Made by a program: the position numbers and the translations under genes
Assembly (NCBI GenBank): GCA_903840165.1
Contig: CAIMEY010000110.1
Location: 124,001-188,000, forward strand
Direction of reading: 5' to 3'
Length of the DNA: 64,000 bases
Source of the DNA: an uncultured Myxococcales bacterium
Lineage (GTDB): Bacteria > Myxococcota_A > UBA9042
The notes under the pieces: generated by a model
The model's database searches: none
What the model was told of the DNA's origin: nothing
What the model saw: the letters and a program-made list of their open reading frames with translations, nothing else
Shown here: piece after piece, positions 7,667 to 16,971 of the stretch
Numbering within the stretch: position 1 is the first letter of the stretch
Layout of the letters: every line of letters begins with the position of its first letter

Positions 7667-9487
7667 CTAGAACCAGGATTCGTCGGCATGCATTAGCGAC
7701 AGGTCGCCGGCCTGAATCAGCTTGCGCGTCAGCGTGACGTTGGGCAGCACGTTGGCGGCAAAGTAGCGGGCCGACGCGATTTTCCCTTGATAAAAGGCAA
7801 TATCCGCCCCCTTGGCCTGCGGCAACTTTTGCAGCGCCACGGCTGCGTGCCGGAGCAAAAGCCACGCGATAACAACCTCGGCCACAGCGACGAGGATGCG
7901 ATTAGCCTGTAGCCCCGCGTGGTAGCCCGACTCCTCCAACTTGACGAGCATGGCTTGGAGAATGCCCTGCAACTCCCCAAGAGCCTTGGTTAAAAGCCCG
8001 CGCTCGCTGGCCAATTCCGCGCCGCCTTCTTCGCTCGCCAGCGTCTTTTGCACGCGTCCGAGCAAATGGGTCAGCGTCGCGCCACCGTCACGAATGATCT
8101 TGCGAAACAAAAGGTCCAGGGCCTGAATGTGGGTCGTTCCTTCGTACAAGCTGTCAATCTTCTGGTCGCGCACATACTGTTCAAACGGGTAGTCCTGAAT
8201 GTAACCGCTGCCGCCGATACATTGCAGGGCCATCACGGTCAATTCCGTCCCTTTTTCACTACCATAGCCCTTGACCAGTGGCAGCAAAAGGTCATTGAGC
8301 GCGTCGAGCTTATGGGCCTCGGGCGAACCGTGTCCACCCAGAATTTCGACCTGATCTTGCAGATGTGCCGTAAACAATGCCAGAGCCCGCATGCCTTCGA
8401 CGTGCGCCTTCTGGTGCATCAGCATCCGCCGCACGTCGGCGTGCTCAATGATGCGCACCCGTGGCGCCTTCTTGTCGGCCGCTTGCAGCAAATCCGGCCC
8501 CTGAATGCGCTCTTTGGCGTAGTCGAGCGCATTGAGGTACGCCGTGGACGAGGTCGCAAGGGACTTGACGCCCACTGCCATCCGCGCCTGCTCAATCACA
8601 TGAAACATTTGACGAATTCCGTCGTGGACGCCGCCCATGAGCAGGCCACGGCAGGGAATTTCGTCGCCCAGCACGAGCTCGCAGGTCGCCGAGCCCTTGA
8701 TGCCCATCTTCTTTTCGAGCTTGGACACGCGGACGCCATTACGTTGGCCAATCGTTCCATCCGCTTGCACCCAGAGCTTGGGCACGATGAAGAGGGACAA
8801 GCCCTTGGTACCGGCGTCCGCGCCTTCCGGCCTCGCCAGAACGAGGTGTACGATGTTAGGCGTACCGTCAAAATCGCCATTAGTAATAAAGCGTTTCGTG
8901 CCCGTGATGTGCCACTCGTCGCCTTCGACGTGCACCGCTTTGGCCCGCCCGGCACCAACGTCCGACCCAGCGTCCGGCTCCGTGAGCACCATCGTGCCGC
9001 CCCAGTTCTCCGCCAGGTGCCTCTTGAGGATGCGCGCCTTCTGCTCAGGTGTGCCCAACCGGTCGATAACACGAGCAATAAACGTCCCAAACAAGTAGAA
9101 GGCCGCCGCGGGATTGGCGCCCGCCACAAGTTCAAACGCCGCCCAGGCCACTGACGGAGGCGCCCCGAAGCCGCCTAGGTGCTCGGGCAGTTCGAGTTTG
9201 TTCCATTCGGCGGCCCAGAAGTCTTTGAGTGATTTCCTCAGGCTAGGGGGCAGTACTACATCGCCGTTGGCCAGCTGAGCCAGCGCAATCCGGTCACTGT
9301 CCGTAAAGCTCAACGCCAACTGTTCGCGGCAGAACTCGTCCAGGCCGGCCAACGCGTCGCGCGCGCTCTCCTCATCCATGCTGCTATACGGCCCGCGCCC
9401 CAGGCTCGTCTTGGCTACATCGGCGAATTCAAAGAGATTGAAATACAAGTCACGAAGATTACTGCGGTAATGATGGGTCGTGCTCAT
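7667..9487 (-). CDS. Acyl-CoA dehydrogenase (large, about 600-residue form)
   Basis: This FAD enzyme introduces the first double bond into acyl-CoA in beta-oxidation. The 606-residue protein has the family signatures 'LTEPDAGSDVGAG' and 'WHITGTKRFITNGDFD' in the middle domain, 'EQARMAVGVKSLATSS' and 'QCIGGSGYIQDYPFEQYVRD' in the C-terminal FAD domain, and the extra C-terminal helical domain of the ~600-residue subfamily. The upstream in-frame residues (to 9604) are rejected because ATG 9487 has GGAGG in front and begins the normal N-terminus. It is divergent from the Cys-rich lipoprotein gene at 9671, sharing 183 bases of promoter region. Confidence 0.93.
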   Translation of the reverse strand: MSTTHHYRSNLRDLYFNLFEFADVAKTSLGRGPYSSMDEESARDALAGLDEFCREQLALSFTDSDRIALAQLANGDVVLPPSLRKSLKDFWAAEWNKLELPEHLGGFGAPPSVAWAAFELVAGANPAAAFYLFGTFIARVIDRLGTPEQKARILKRHLAENWGGTMVLTEPDAGSDVGAGRAKAVHVEGDEWHITGTKRFITNGDFDGTPNIVHLVLARPEGADAGTKGLSLFIVPKLWVQADGTIGQRNGVRVSKLEKKMGIKGSATCELVLGDEIPCRGLLMGGVHDGIRQMFHVIEQARMAVGVKSLATSSTAYLNALDYAKERIQGPDLLQAADKKAPRVRIIEHADVRRMLMHQKAHVEGMRALALFTAHLQDQVEILGGHGSPEAHKLDALNDLLLPLVKGYGSEKGTELTVMALQCIGGSGYIQDYPFEQYVRDQKIDSLYEGTTHIQALDLLFRKIIRDGGATLTHLLGRVQKTLASEEGGAELASERGLLTKALGELQGILQAMLVKLEESGYHAGLQANRILVAVAEVVIAWLLLRHAAVALQKLPQAKGADIAFYQGKIASARYFAANVLPNVTLTRKLIQAGDLSLMHADESWF

Positions 9488-9670
9488 GATCTGGTGCCTC
9501 CATGTAGACGTCGGCAGTGTGCCACACTTGGGCTTGTGACGCAATGCGTCAAGGCTTCGCCGCTGCTGTTGCGTCTGCTCGGCCCGTTGAGGCCTCGGTG
9601 CCAACGCGCTCCGTCCTTGAACTCAAGGCGACGAAAGGGCATCGTACGGTTGGGTGGTCGGAGGCTGGTG

Positions 9671-11809
9671 ATGGATCTAAGCGTATTGGGTAGACAAAGG
9701 CCCGGCCGGGCAGTCCTCGGCCTGATGCTGGCATGGTGGGCGCAGGGCTGCGCGTCGCCGGCCCCGACTTCGGCCCTGAGCGGGGCGCAGGAGGATGTGG
9801 GCGCAAGTGATTTAGCGGTGTTAGAGCTCGGTACTACAGACCTCGGTACTACAGAGCTCGGTACCACAGAGCTCGGTACTACCGATTCCGACGTTCCCCA
9901 GACCGATGCCGGTCCAAGCGACACTGACGCTGCCATCGCCGCTGACACGCCGGACGCTGCTGGTGACGTCACCGACACTGTGGCCGATGGCGCTGCCACC
10001 GGGTGCTCGGTCGGCTGTGACGATGGCAATTCGTGCACCGTGGACGCCTGCGCTGCCGACGGGACATCCTGCACCCACGGACCTATCGCCGGATGCATCG
10101 GGCTGACTTCCCCGTGCAATAGCAGCAAGGACTGCAACGATAAGACCGTGTGCGCATTGGAGATTCATGCCTGCGTGCCCTGCCTAGCTGACGCTGATTG
10201 CGGTGCCGCGGCGATTTGCGTGGGGCAAACGTGTTTGGCGGCATCTGCCTGTAAGTCTGACGCCGACTGCAAGGCAGCCAATCAAGTCTGCGATAAGAAA
10301 GCGAATTTGTGCGTAGACTGCCTCGGTTCCGCCGACTGTAGCAGCGACCAAATGTGCCAGGAGCGGCGATGCATCGACGCAAAACCGTGCAAATCCAGCA
10401 AGGAATGTTCCGCCGTCTGCAATTCAACGACCGGCACCTGTGTCCAATGCCTCAGCAGCGCCGATTGCAGCATGGGCAGTTTCTGCAGTAATTTCAGTTG
10501 CCAACCTCTCCTGTGCAAGAAGGGGCAATGCAGCGGCAGCGGCGTCTTTGCCTGCGCCAGCGATGGCGGCAGCTACCAATGGCAGAACAGCTGTGACGAC
10601 GGAAACGTTTGCACATCAGAGAGTTGCATCGGCGCGCAGTGTGTCCCCGTCGCCAAGGATAGCCCGTGCAGCGACGGCAACGTTTGCTCGCTCGACGACG
10701 CGTGCGTCAATGGCGCTTGTATCGCTGGAAAAATGCTGACTTGCAACGACAGCAATCCGTGCACGATTGATCAGTGCGATCCGATCAAGGGTTGTACCTT
10801 CCAACCGATCGGTTCCGGTTCCTGCGACGACGGTGACGGCTGTACCAAGGGCGATAACTGCGCGACCGGATTGTGCAAAGGTATCGAGCAGATATGCAGC
10901 GACGGCCTGCCCTGCACAGCCGACAGTTGCAAGGCCGGCGCCTGTGTCTTCACGCCGACCGACGGCCTTGGCTGCGACGACGGCAACCCGTGCACCATCG
11001 GCGACCAGTGCGGAGGCGGCAAGTGCCAAGCTACGCAGCCCAAAATCTGTGACGATTCAAATACGTGCACGGTCGACAAGTGCGATGCCAAAGCCGGCTG
11101 TGTCTACCAAGCGCTGCCGCCTCAAGCCTGTGACGACGGCAACTTGTGCACCACCGGCGACAACTGCGTAGCCGGCGTCTGCGTGGGCGCAGCCAAGCCA
11201 TGCGACGACAGCAATCCCTGCACGGTCGACGGCTGTGCCGCGGGAAACTGCAGTCATATCAACGCGGTCATCGGCACGCCCTGCGCCGTCAACTGGTCCT
11301 GCAATGGCGTCGGGCAATGTCTGGGCCCGGTGTGCGGCAACGGCGTCTGTGAACCGGGCGAGACCAATCTGACGTGTTCGGGCGATTGCAAGAGCGTCTG
11401 CGGCGACAAGGTGTGCCAAGCCGGCGAAAATGCGAATAATTGCGTAGCAGACTGCCAGCCCGTCTGCGGCAACAAGGCCTGCGAGTCCGGGGAATGGAAC
11501 GGCAACTGCCCGGCAGACTGCCCGCCAATATGCGGCAACAAGATGTGCGAACCTGGCGAAAATGTGGGCAATTGTCCGGCAGATTGCAAGCCCGCGTGCG
11601 GCAATGGCGTCTGCGAAGGGGCAGAAACGCCAACGAGCTGCCCCAACGACTGTCAGCTAGCCAAGTGCGCCGCTGACATGTCCAATATCTTCAATAGTTG
11701 CATGGGGATGTGCGGCGGCAGTGGCTGGGGCGGTGCCTGCAAGTGCGACGCCGCCTGCTTTGCCAATGGCAACTGCTGCTCGGACAAGCTCGCCTGCTGC
11801 GGCAAGTAG
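9671..11809 (+). CDS. Cys-rich repeat lipoprotein with C-terminal somatomedin-B-like domain
   Basis: The 712-residue protein has a lipoprotein signal (lipobox 'WAQGC' at about residue 30), a Thr/Asp/Ala-rich linker that includes four L-G-T-T-D/E repeats, then many disulphide-type repeats of the Myxococcus form 'CDDGNPCTIGDQCGGGKC', then four or five shorter 'CGNGVCEPGE...CP.DC' repeats. The last 45 residues have the spacing of a somatomedin B domain: 'SCMGMC', then C-K-C-D, a single Cys, C-C and a final Cys pair. It is probably an outer-membrane-anchored surface protein, with binding partners unknown. GGAGG lies six bases before ATG 9671. The open frame upstream of this ATG is not supported. 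Confidence 0.85.
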   Translation: MDLSVLGRQRPGRAVLGLMLAWWAQGCASPAPTSALSGAQEDVGASDLAVLELGTTDLGTTELGTTELGTTDSDVPQTDAGPSDTDAAIAADTPDAAGDVTDTVADGAATGCSVGCDDGNSCTVDACAADGTSCTHGPIAGCIGLTSPCNSSKDCNDKTVCALEIHACVPCLADADCGAAAICVGQTCLAASACKSDADCKAANQVCDKKANLCVDCLGSADCSSDQMCQERRCIDAKPCKSSKECSAVCNSTTGTCVQCLSSADCSMGSFCSNFSCQPLLCKKGQCSGSGVFACASDGGSYQWQNSCDDGNVCTSESCIGAQCVPVAKDSPCSDGNVCSLDDACVNGACIAGKMLTCNDSNPCTIDQCDPIKGCTFQPIGSGSCDDGDGCTKGDNCATGLCKGIEQICSDGLPCTADSCKAGACVFTPTDGLGCDDGNPCTIGDQCGGGKCQATQPKICDDSNTCTVDKCDAKAGCVYQALPPQACDDGNLCTTGDNCVAGVCVGAAKPCDDSNPCTVDGCAAGNCSHINAVIGTPCAVNWSCNGVGQCLGPVCGNGVCEPGETNLTCSGDCKSVCGDKVCQAGENANNCVADCQPVCGNKACESGEWNGNCPADCPPICGNKMCEPGENVGNCPADCKPACGNGVCEGAETPTSCPNDCQLAKCAADMSNIFNSCMGMCGGSGWGGACKCDAACFANGNCCSDKLACCGK
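9824..9883 (+). repeat. Four 15-bp tandem repeats derived from the REP-like core, in frame
   Basis: Units GAGCTCGGTACTACA, GACCTCGGTACTACA, GAGCTCGGTACCACA and GAGCTCGGTACTACC run head to tail and encode L-G-T-T-(D/E). The last unit continues into CGATT, giving the full minus-orientation core CGGTACTACCGATT. The left flank TGTTAGAGCTCGGTACTAC also fits the repeat tail, so a REP copy seems to have landed here and then expanded. Confidence 0.8.
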
Positions 11810-11831
11810 AAAATCGCAGCAATTACAACCA

Positions 11832-12686
11832 TTAGCGCCGTCTTCGCCGCCGTCGCCGACTCCGCTGATCGTCGGACTGGGTCCGCTCCTGCCCCATGCC
11901 CTGCACGCGAATCGTCACCTTGAGCGGACCTTGGCCCGCTTGACGGCGCACTTCACGCAGCGCCTCGGTCGCAGCCAAAAGTAGCCATTCTGCAACGGTT
12001 TCTGCCGTAGCATCGCGTTCCACTTGGACCTGGAGCAGGGCCGGCGCACCGGAGGCGGGCTCGTCCGCGCTGCCGTCCTCGTCGTCGTCACCATCGTCGC
12101 TTTCGGGCGTTTCGGCCGCGGGGCCAACTGCAGCCACAGCCGGCAACTGCGGCGGAGCGCCTGCGGGTTGCTTGCGCAGGGCCGCCAATTCCAGTTCATC
12201 CTCGTCGTCGAGTTCGTCGGCACTGGCACGCTGGGAACGCTTGTAAATTACAGCAAAACTCGGCGGTGGCAGATTGGCAGTTTCGCACACACGCGCCCAC
12301 AGGCGGGGCATGGTCCGGTCACGCAACTCCGCGAGAAAGCCCGACAATGACCCAGCGGGCGACATCGCGTCCTCGAGCGCCTTGGCCGCCGCATCCATGG
12401 CCTGCGTCGTCCCTTGATCGACCGCGCTCACGGTAGCATCACGGCGCGCCTGGCTAAATCGCTGATGGCCGTCCGCTAACTGGTTGCGCGAAATAGCGAA
12501 TCCGCTCCACAGAACCTTGGAACACGTGCGCATGTACGGGTTCTGGTGGTAGCCGAAGCGCAGGAGCCCATCGGCCTCGTTCCAACCCTGGTCGTTGGGG
12601 CCAGAAGGAAGTGAACTTAAGGCGGTTTCCATGAACTTGACGTCGTCGCGAGTCAACTGGGGCGACGCGGATGCGGGTTTGGCCAT
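11832..12686 (-). CDS. Unknown protein with acidic linker and poly-Arg C-terminus
   Basis: I do not recognise this 284-residue protein. ATG 12686 is preceded by AGGAG at the right distance. The first ~170 residues are soluble-looking and helical ('WNEADGLLRFGYHQNPYM'), then come a Pro/Ala and strongly acidic linker (D-D-G-D-D-D-E-D-G), a compact segment of about 60 residues with 'VQVERDATAETVAEWLLLAATEAL', and finally eight consecutive arginines before the stop. No signal peptide or membrane segment is present. The tail could bind nucleic acid or acidic polymers, which is speculation. Its 3' end faces the end of the Cys-rich lipoprotein gene, 22 bases away. Confidence 0.6.
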   Translation of the reverse strand: MAKPASASPQLTRDDVKFMETALSSLPSGPNDQGWNEADGLLRFGYHQNPYMRTCSKVLWSGFAISRNQLADGHQRFSQARRDATVSAVDQGTTQAMDAAAKALEDAMSPAGSLSGFLAELRDRTMPRLWARVCETANLPPPSFAVIYKRSQRASADELDDEDELELAALRKQPAGAPPQLPAVAAVGPAAETPESDDGDDDEDGSADEPASGAPALLQVQVERDATAETVAEWLLLAATEALREVRRQAGQGPLKVTIRVQGMGQERTQSDDQRSRRRRRRRR

Positions 12687-12902
12687 CGCAACTCCTGGGG
12701 TGTACAAGGTCGACCCCGGGCAAGCTTGGCGCCGAGGAACCTGCGGAAGATGTTGATTTTTTCGTTGGATTCAGCGGAGTGTTTCTACCACCCCGCCGAT
12801 TCGCGCGTTGCAGCATAGCGACCCCGTCTCGCTGCGGCAACGCGTCCTGTAGGGCCCAAACAGACGACGTGGGCGCAACGGAGCGTGAGTGAGTCCGCGG
12901 CG

Positions 12903-15023
12903 CTATTTCTTCTGGTTTAGCCAATCCGCAAACGAATCAAAGCTATAGCGTCGTCCCAGGAAGTCGGCCACCAAATCAGCCGCGTCCTTGCTGCCGCCGG
13001 GCTCGAGCACCGCCTGCCGATATTCCAGCGCCGTCTTTGGGTCCAAGATGCCATGCTTTTTGAATTTGCTGAACATGTCCTTGGCAATCACCAGAGACCA
13101 CATGTACGTGTAGTAGATCGCCGAGTAGCCGTTGAGGTGCCCGAAGCTCGCCTGCATGTGCGTTCCAGGCAATGCCGGGAAAGGGCTGTATTTGCCTTGG
13201 GTTGCTATCACAAAAGCATCCTGATCCAGGCCCGCCGGATTGCTCCGGTGTAGCCCGAGGGACAGCGAAGCATAGAACATCTGGTGGCGGACCCACAGCG
13301 CCTTGCCAAAGTCATCGGAATGACGAAGTTTATCGATCAGCACCTTGGGCACTGTCTCGCCCTTGGCATCGGTCGCGAACTGCCGCAACACTTCGTAATC
13401 TTTGGCCCATTCTTCGAAGATTTGCGAAGGGGCCTCGACGAAATCCCATTCTGTCGCCACGCCCGCAAAGCGCTGCCACTTCTGGTGGCCGCCCAGGGTG
13501 TGGTGTAGCAGATGCCCGAATTCATGGAAGAATGTCTCAACATCCTTGGGCTCCATCCACGCATTGCCGCCGGTCGGATTGGGGAAGTTGCAGACCAGCA
13601 CGCCAATGGGCAACTGCCGGCCAGCGACGCCATTCTGCAGGGCAAACTGCGCGGCATGTTTGAACTTATCCGCCCGTGGATGCATGTCCAGGTAAATCGT
13701 TCCCAGGCGGTGTTCGCCCTCAAAAACGTCGTAGACCTCGACATCGGTGTGCCATTTGGGGGCCTTGGTGTTGGGCTCATAGCGAATTGCGAACAGCTTC
13801 GAGGTCAAATCCAGCAAGCCTTTCTTGACCTTGTCGTAGCTCAGGTAGGGCCGCATCGCTTGGGCGTCAAAGTCGTACTTCTGCTTCTTGGCCTGTCCGA
13901 GCAAGTAGATTTGCTGCCAATCCTGCACAATCGTGGCGTTTTTGTCGGTCTTGCGCAGCTCCTGCAGCAGGACCTCGAGTTCCCTCTTCATCCGGGCGTC
14001 GGAGTCGGCGGTCACTTTGGCAATAAACTCATCGACATTCTTCTCGGTCTTGATCATTTTGTTGGCGGTGATGTAGGCCGCCCAATTGGGAAAACCAAGT
14101 GTTGTCGCCAACTCATGGCGCAGACGCAGCAGTTTGTCTAGGTTGGCCTGATTGGCCGGCCACGCGCGTTGCCGATAGACCGTGTACAGTTCCTTGCGCG
14201 CCGCGTCGTCGGTCGCGTAGCTCATAAAAGGGATATAATCCGGGTAGTTGGTCGTGATCCGGACCTTGCCCTCGACGCAGCGTTGGTCGGCCTGTGGATT
14301 GGCCGCCGCGGTCTTGGAGCAGGGCTTGTGCCCGTCGATCCAGTCCTGGGGCAGACCGGCCAGTTGGCGGGGTTCGACATCGATAAACCGGACATCGCTA
14401 GCAATTGCCTTGTCGAAGGCCTGGCCGACGCTGACCAGATCGTCGTTTAGTTGCCGAATTCGCTGCCGGGTCGGCTCGTCTTTGTCGACACCTGAGCGAT
14501 GAAATTCCTCTAACGTTTTCGCCACTAAGCGTTTGACGTCGGCGGTCTTGTCATCGACCTTGAGCGCCGCAAACACGTCATACAATGGACGATCCAAAGA
14601 CAATTCCGTCTTGAACGCCGCCACCAGCTTCTCGCACTCCCCAGCCGCGTCACGGACCACAGCGTCAGGATGGACCGCGCGCATCAGCCCCGACTCGTTG
14701 TCGGCATTGTCGGCCTGAATTGATAAATCGTTGAAAATATTTAGAATTGCCATCGGATCGGCTGCCGGGGCTTGAGCGGCCTTGAGGATATCCGCCCGAT
14801 CCTGCCTCGCCTTCGCCATCCGCTCCTGACAACGCAGGTACAACGGGTCCAACTGGGCGGCTGGCGGAGCGCGTTCAGAAACAGCGACTTCCACTGACGG
14901 CGGTGCCTTGGCGACCGGGGCCGTGTCATCGACGGTCTGGGCACTGCCGCAGGCGGTCAAAGCCGAGAACAAGGCAGCGGCGACACCTAGGGCGGGAATA
15001 GGCAATTGCTTGAAAATACGCAT
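12903..15023 (-). CDS. M3-family zinc metallopeptidase, lipoprotein form
   Basis: M3 peptidases (thimet oligopeptidase, oligopeptidase A, Dcp) cut short peptides. The 706-residue protein has the zinc motif 'HEFGH' at residues 500-504 within 'DVETFFHEFGHLLHHTLGG', and the usual C-terminal region 'FGHLNGYSAIYYTYMWSLVIAKDMF'. Unlike the cytosolic enzymes it starts with a lipoprotein signal, lipobox 'LTAC' around residue 25, so it should act in the periplasm or at the outer membrane. ATG 15023 gives this signal directly, while the longer frame upstream overlaps the divergent gene. It is divergent from the GH13 lipoprotein (193 bases between starts). Confidence 0.92.
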   Translation of the reverse strand: MRIFKQLPIPALGVAAALFSALTACGSAQTVDDTAPVAKAPPSVEVAVSERAPPAAQLDPLYLRCQERMAKARQDRADILKAAQAPAADPMAILNIFNDLSIQADNADNESGLMRAVHPDAVVRDAAGECEKLVAAFKTELSLDRPLYDVFAALKVDDKTADVKRLVAKTLEEFHRSGVDKDEPTRQRIRQLNDDLVSVGQAFDKAIASDVRFIDVEPRQLAGLPQDWIDGHKPCSKTAAANPQADQRCVEGKVRITTNYPDYIPFMSYATDDAARKELYTVYRQRAWPANQANLDKLLRLRHELATTLGFPNWAAYITANKMIKTEKNVDEFIAKVTADSDARMKRELEVLLQELRKTDKNATIVQDWQQIYLLGQAKKQKYDFDAQAMRPYLSYDKVKKGLLDLTSKLFAIRYEPNTKAPKWHTDVEVYDVFEGEHRLGTIYLDMHPRADKFKHAAQFALQNGVAGRQLPIGVLVCNFPNPTGGNAWMEPKDVETFFHEFGHLLHHTLGGHQKWQRFAGVATEWDFVEAPSQIFEEWAKDYEVLRQFATDAKGETVPKVLIDKLRHSDDFGKALWVRHQMFYASLSLGLHRSNPAGLDQDAFVIATQGKYSPFPALPGTHMQASFGHLNGYSAIYYTYMWSLVIAKDMFSKFKKHGILDPKTALEYRQAVLEPGGSKDAADLVADFLGRRYSFDSFADWLNQKK

Positions 15024-15216
15024 GAATAAGTTCGCTCCTCGCAAATTCGTCGCGCAAGCATACGCGCACGTGATTGCGTCGCCAAGCCACGTCGGCGGCC
15101 AACGCGCGCTTTGGCAGAGGGCGTGCGGGGTTGCGTGGGCGTGCAGCGGACTTGCATCGGCGGGCCGCGCGTGCCAGATACCCATTTGGGCCGTGGTCGG
15201 CTCAAGGGGCGGGCGC

Positions 15217-16848
15217 ATGGGCCGTGTGTTGCAAGGATGCGGGCTGCTCGTCAGCTTAAGCGCGTGTTTTTCACCGGTTCAGGGACAAATGGCCTTGGGG
15301 CAGGCGACCGATATCGCCCCTGTCCAATCCGTGCCCCTGCAGCTCAATGCGTGTCGCAGCGCCGTGACGGACAGCAAATGGTTCCATGATTCAGTAGGTT
15401 ATGAAGTATTTGTTCGCAGCTTTCAGGACAGCAATGGCGATGGCATCGGCGACCTGCCTGGCCTGATCGGGCGCCTTGACTACCTCAATGACGGGCAGGC
15501 GGGGCAGGGCAATGACCTTGAGGTCGACTTACTGTGGCTTATGCCCATCACCGATTCGCCCAGCTACCACGGCTACGATGTGCGCGATTATCGCAATGTT
15601 CTCAAGGCTTATGGGACGCTGGACGACGTCGACCAACTGATGACCTTGGCCCACGCCCGCGGGATGCACGTGGTGCTGGACTTGGTGCTCAATCACGCTT
15701 CGGCGCAGCACGCGTTTTTCATCGATTCTGCCAAGGGAAATGGGCACAAGGATTGGTTTGTCTGGCAGCCGAGCGACCCCGGCTGGGTGCAACCCTTTGG
15801 CACGGCAAAGGATTGGCACAAGAATGCCGATGCCCGCTATTTTTTTGGGGTATTTAGTGCATCGATGCCCGACTGGAACATTCGCACGCCTGCGGTGGTC
15901 AATGAGCTCAACGATGTCGGGCAGTTCTGGCTCAAGCATCAGGTCGACGGTTTTCGCCTCGACGCGGTTCGCTACCTGGTCGAGAATGGAGCCGGGCAAC
16001 TGCAGCAAGATCAGCCTGAAACGATTGCGTTTTGGCAGCAGTTTGTCGCCGGTCTGCAAGCGACGCGGCCGACGACTTTGCTGGTGGGCGAGGCTTGGGC
16101 CAGCAACGCAATTGCCGCGAAATATCATGCGAGTGGCAGTGGTCTGCCCATGACATTTGACTTCGATTCGTCGGCTGCGCTGATCGCGACCGTGCAAAGC
16201 GGGGATCCGACAAACCTGCAAAACGCCACGTGTTTGCAAGAGGGGCTGTTTCCCGGTGGCGCGGCGCGCGGTACCTTTCTCACCAACCATGACATGGTGC
16301 GCATTGGGACTCAACTCGCGCAAACTTCAGGGGAAACGACTGACCTTCGCCTCGCAGCCGTCTTGCTGATGACCTTGCCTGGTACACCGTGGATTTACTA
16401 CGGCGAAGAAATCGGCATGACCAATGGCCACGGCACGGACGACACCGACAAGAGGCGGCCAATGCAGTGGGATGCTTCAACAAATTCAGGGTTTACCTCA
16501 GGGACGCCTTGGCAACCGCTCAATGACGATGCCGCTACCGTCCACGTCGCGGGCGAGTTGGCCAATGCCGGCTCTTTGCTTCACCTGTATCAGCAGCTCA
16601 TCCAGTTACGGCGTAATTACAAGGCATTGCGGCAGGGTTCGACGGAACTAATCACGCTGCCCACGGGCCTGTGGGGCTTTACCCGGACCATCGCCGGGCA
16701 GCGCCTGGCTTGCGTGTTCAATTTGACCGACGCGGACCTCAATTGGCCGGATGCGCCGGGTGGGGTGGACCTGCTGACTCAGGCCCCGCGCAAAGCTGGG
16801 AATTTGTCTGTGCCCAAGCGGAGTTATTCGATCCAGACCGTGCTGTGA
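15217..16848 (+). CDS. GH13 alpha-amylase-family lipoprotein
   Basis: Glycoside hydrolase family 13 enzymes cleave or rearrange alpha-glucosidic bonds. All four conserved regions are present in the 543-residue protein: 'DLVLNHAS', 'GFRLDAVRYL' with nucleophile D249, 'LLVGEAW' with acid E292, and 'FLTNHDMVR' with D359. The early stretch 'YEVFVRSFQDSNGDGIGDL' is typical of oligosaccharide-active members (alpha-glucosidase, trehalose synthase-like). A lipobox 'LSAC' follows the hydrophobic N-terminus, so it is exported and lipidated. ATG 15217 with AAGGGGCG ahead gives this signal directly; the longer frame to 14908 would overlap the divergent M3 gene. Precise specificity is not resolved. Confidence 0.92.
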   Translation: MGRVLQGCGLLVSLSACFSPVQGQMALGQATDIAPVQSVPLQLNACRSAVTDSKWFHDSVGYEVFVRSFQDSNGDGIGDLPGLIGRLDYLNDGQAGQGNDLEVDLLWLMPITDSPSYHGYDVRDYRNVLKAYGTLDDVDQLMTLAHARGMHVVLDLVLNHASAQHAFFIDSAKGNGHKDWFVWQPSDPGWVQPFGTAKDWHKNADARYFFGVFSASMPDWNIRTPAVVNELNDVGQFWLKHQVDGFRLDAVRYLVENGAGQLQQDQPETIAFWQQFVAGLQATRPTTLLVGEAWASNAIAAKYHASGSGLPMTFDFDSSAALIATVQSGDPTNLQNATCLQEGLFPGGAARGTFLTNHDMVRIGTQLAQTSGETTDLRLAAVLLMTLPGTPWIYYGEEIGMTNGHGTDDTDKRRPMQWDASTNSGFTSGTPWQPLNDDAATVHVAGELANAGSLLHLYQQLIQLRRNYKALRQGSTELITLPTGLWGFTRTIAGQRLACVFNLTDADLNWPDAPGGVDLLTQAPRKAGNLSVPKRSYSIQTVL

Positions 16849-16971
16849 TTGCGGCAGAATTTGCCTCGGAGATTCTTCCGGCGGCTCGTCATGGACAGCC
16901 AATGATTGTATGCTGTTGCGCCGTTCACGGCCCTCAGCTGCTAGGGGCCTTTGACCCACGCCCAGGAGTTC

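Noticed and set aside
8048..9154. Long plus-strand frame across the acyl-CoA dehydrogenase gene
   Set aside because: It is antisense to a complete enzyme with all family motifs, without its own ribosome-binding site or domain.
9244..9262. CAGTACTAC in the acyl-CoA dehydrogenase gene resembling the REP core
   Set aside because: The palindrome is broken (GCAGTACTACATCG) and the residues are normal for the protein; the partial tail match (complement of GCCTGAGG) is not convincing.
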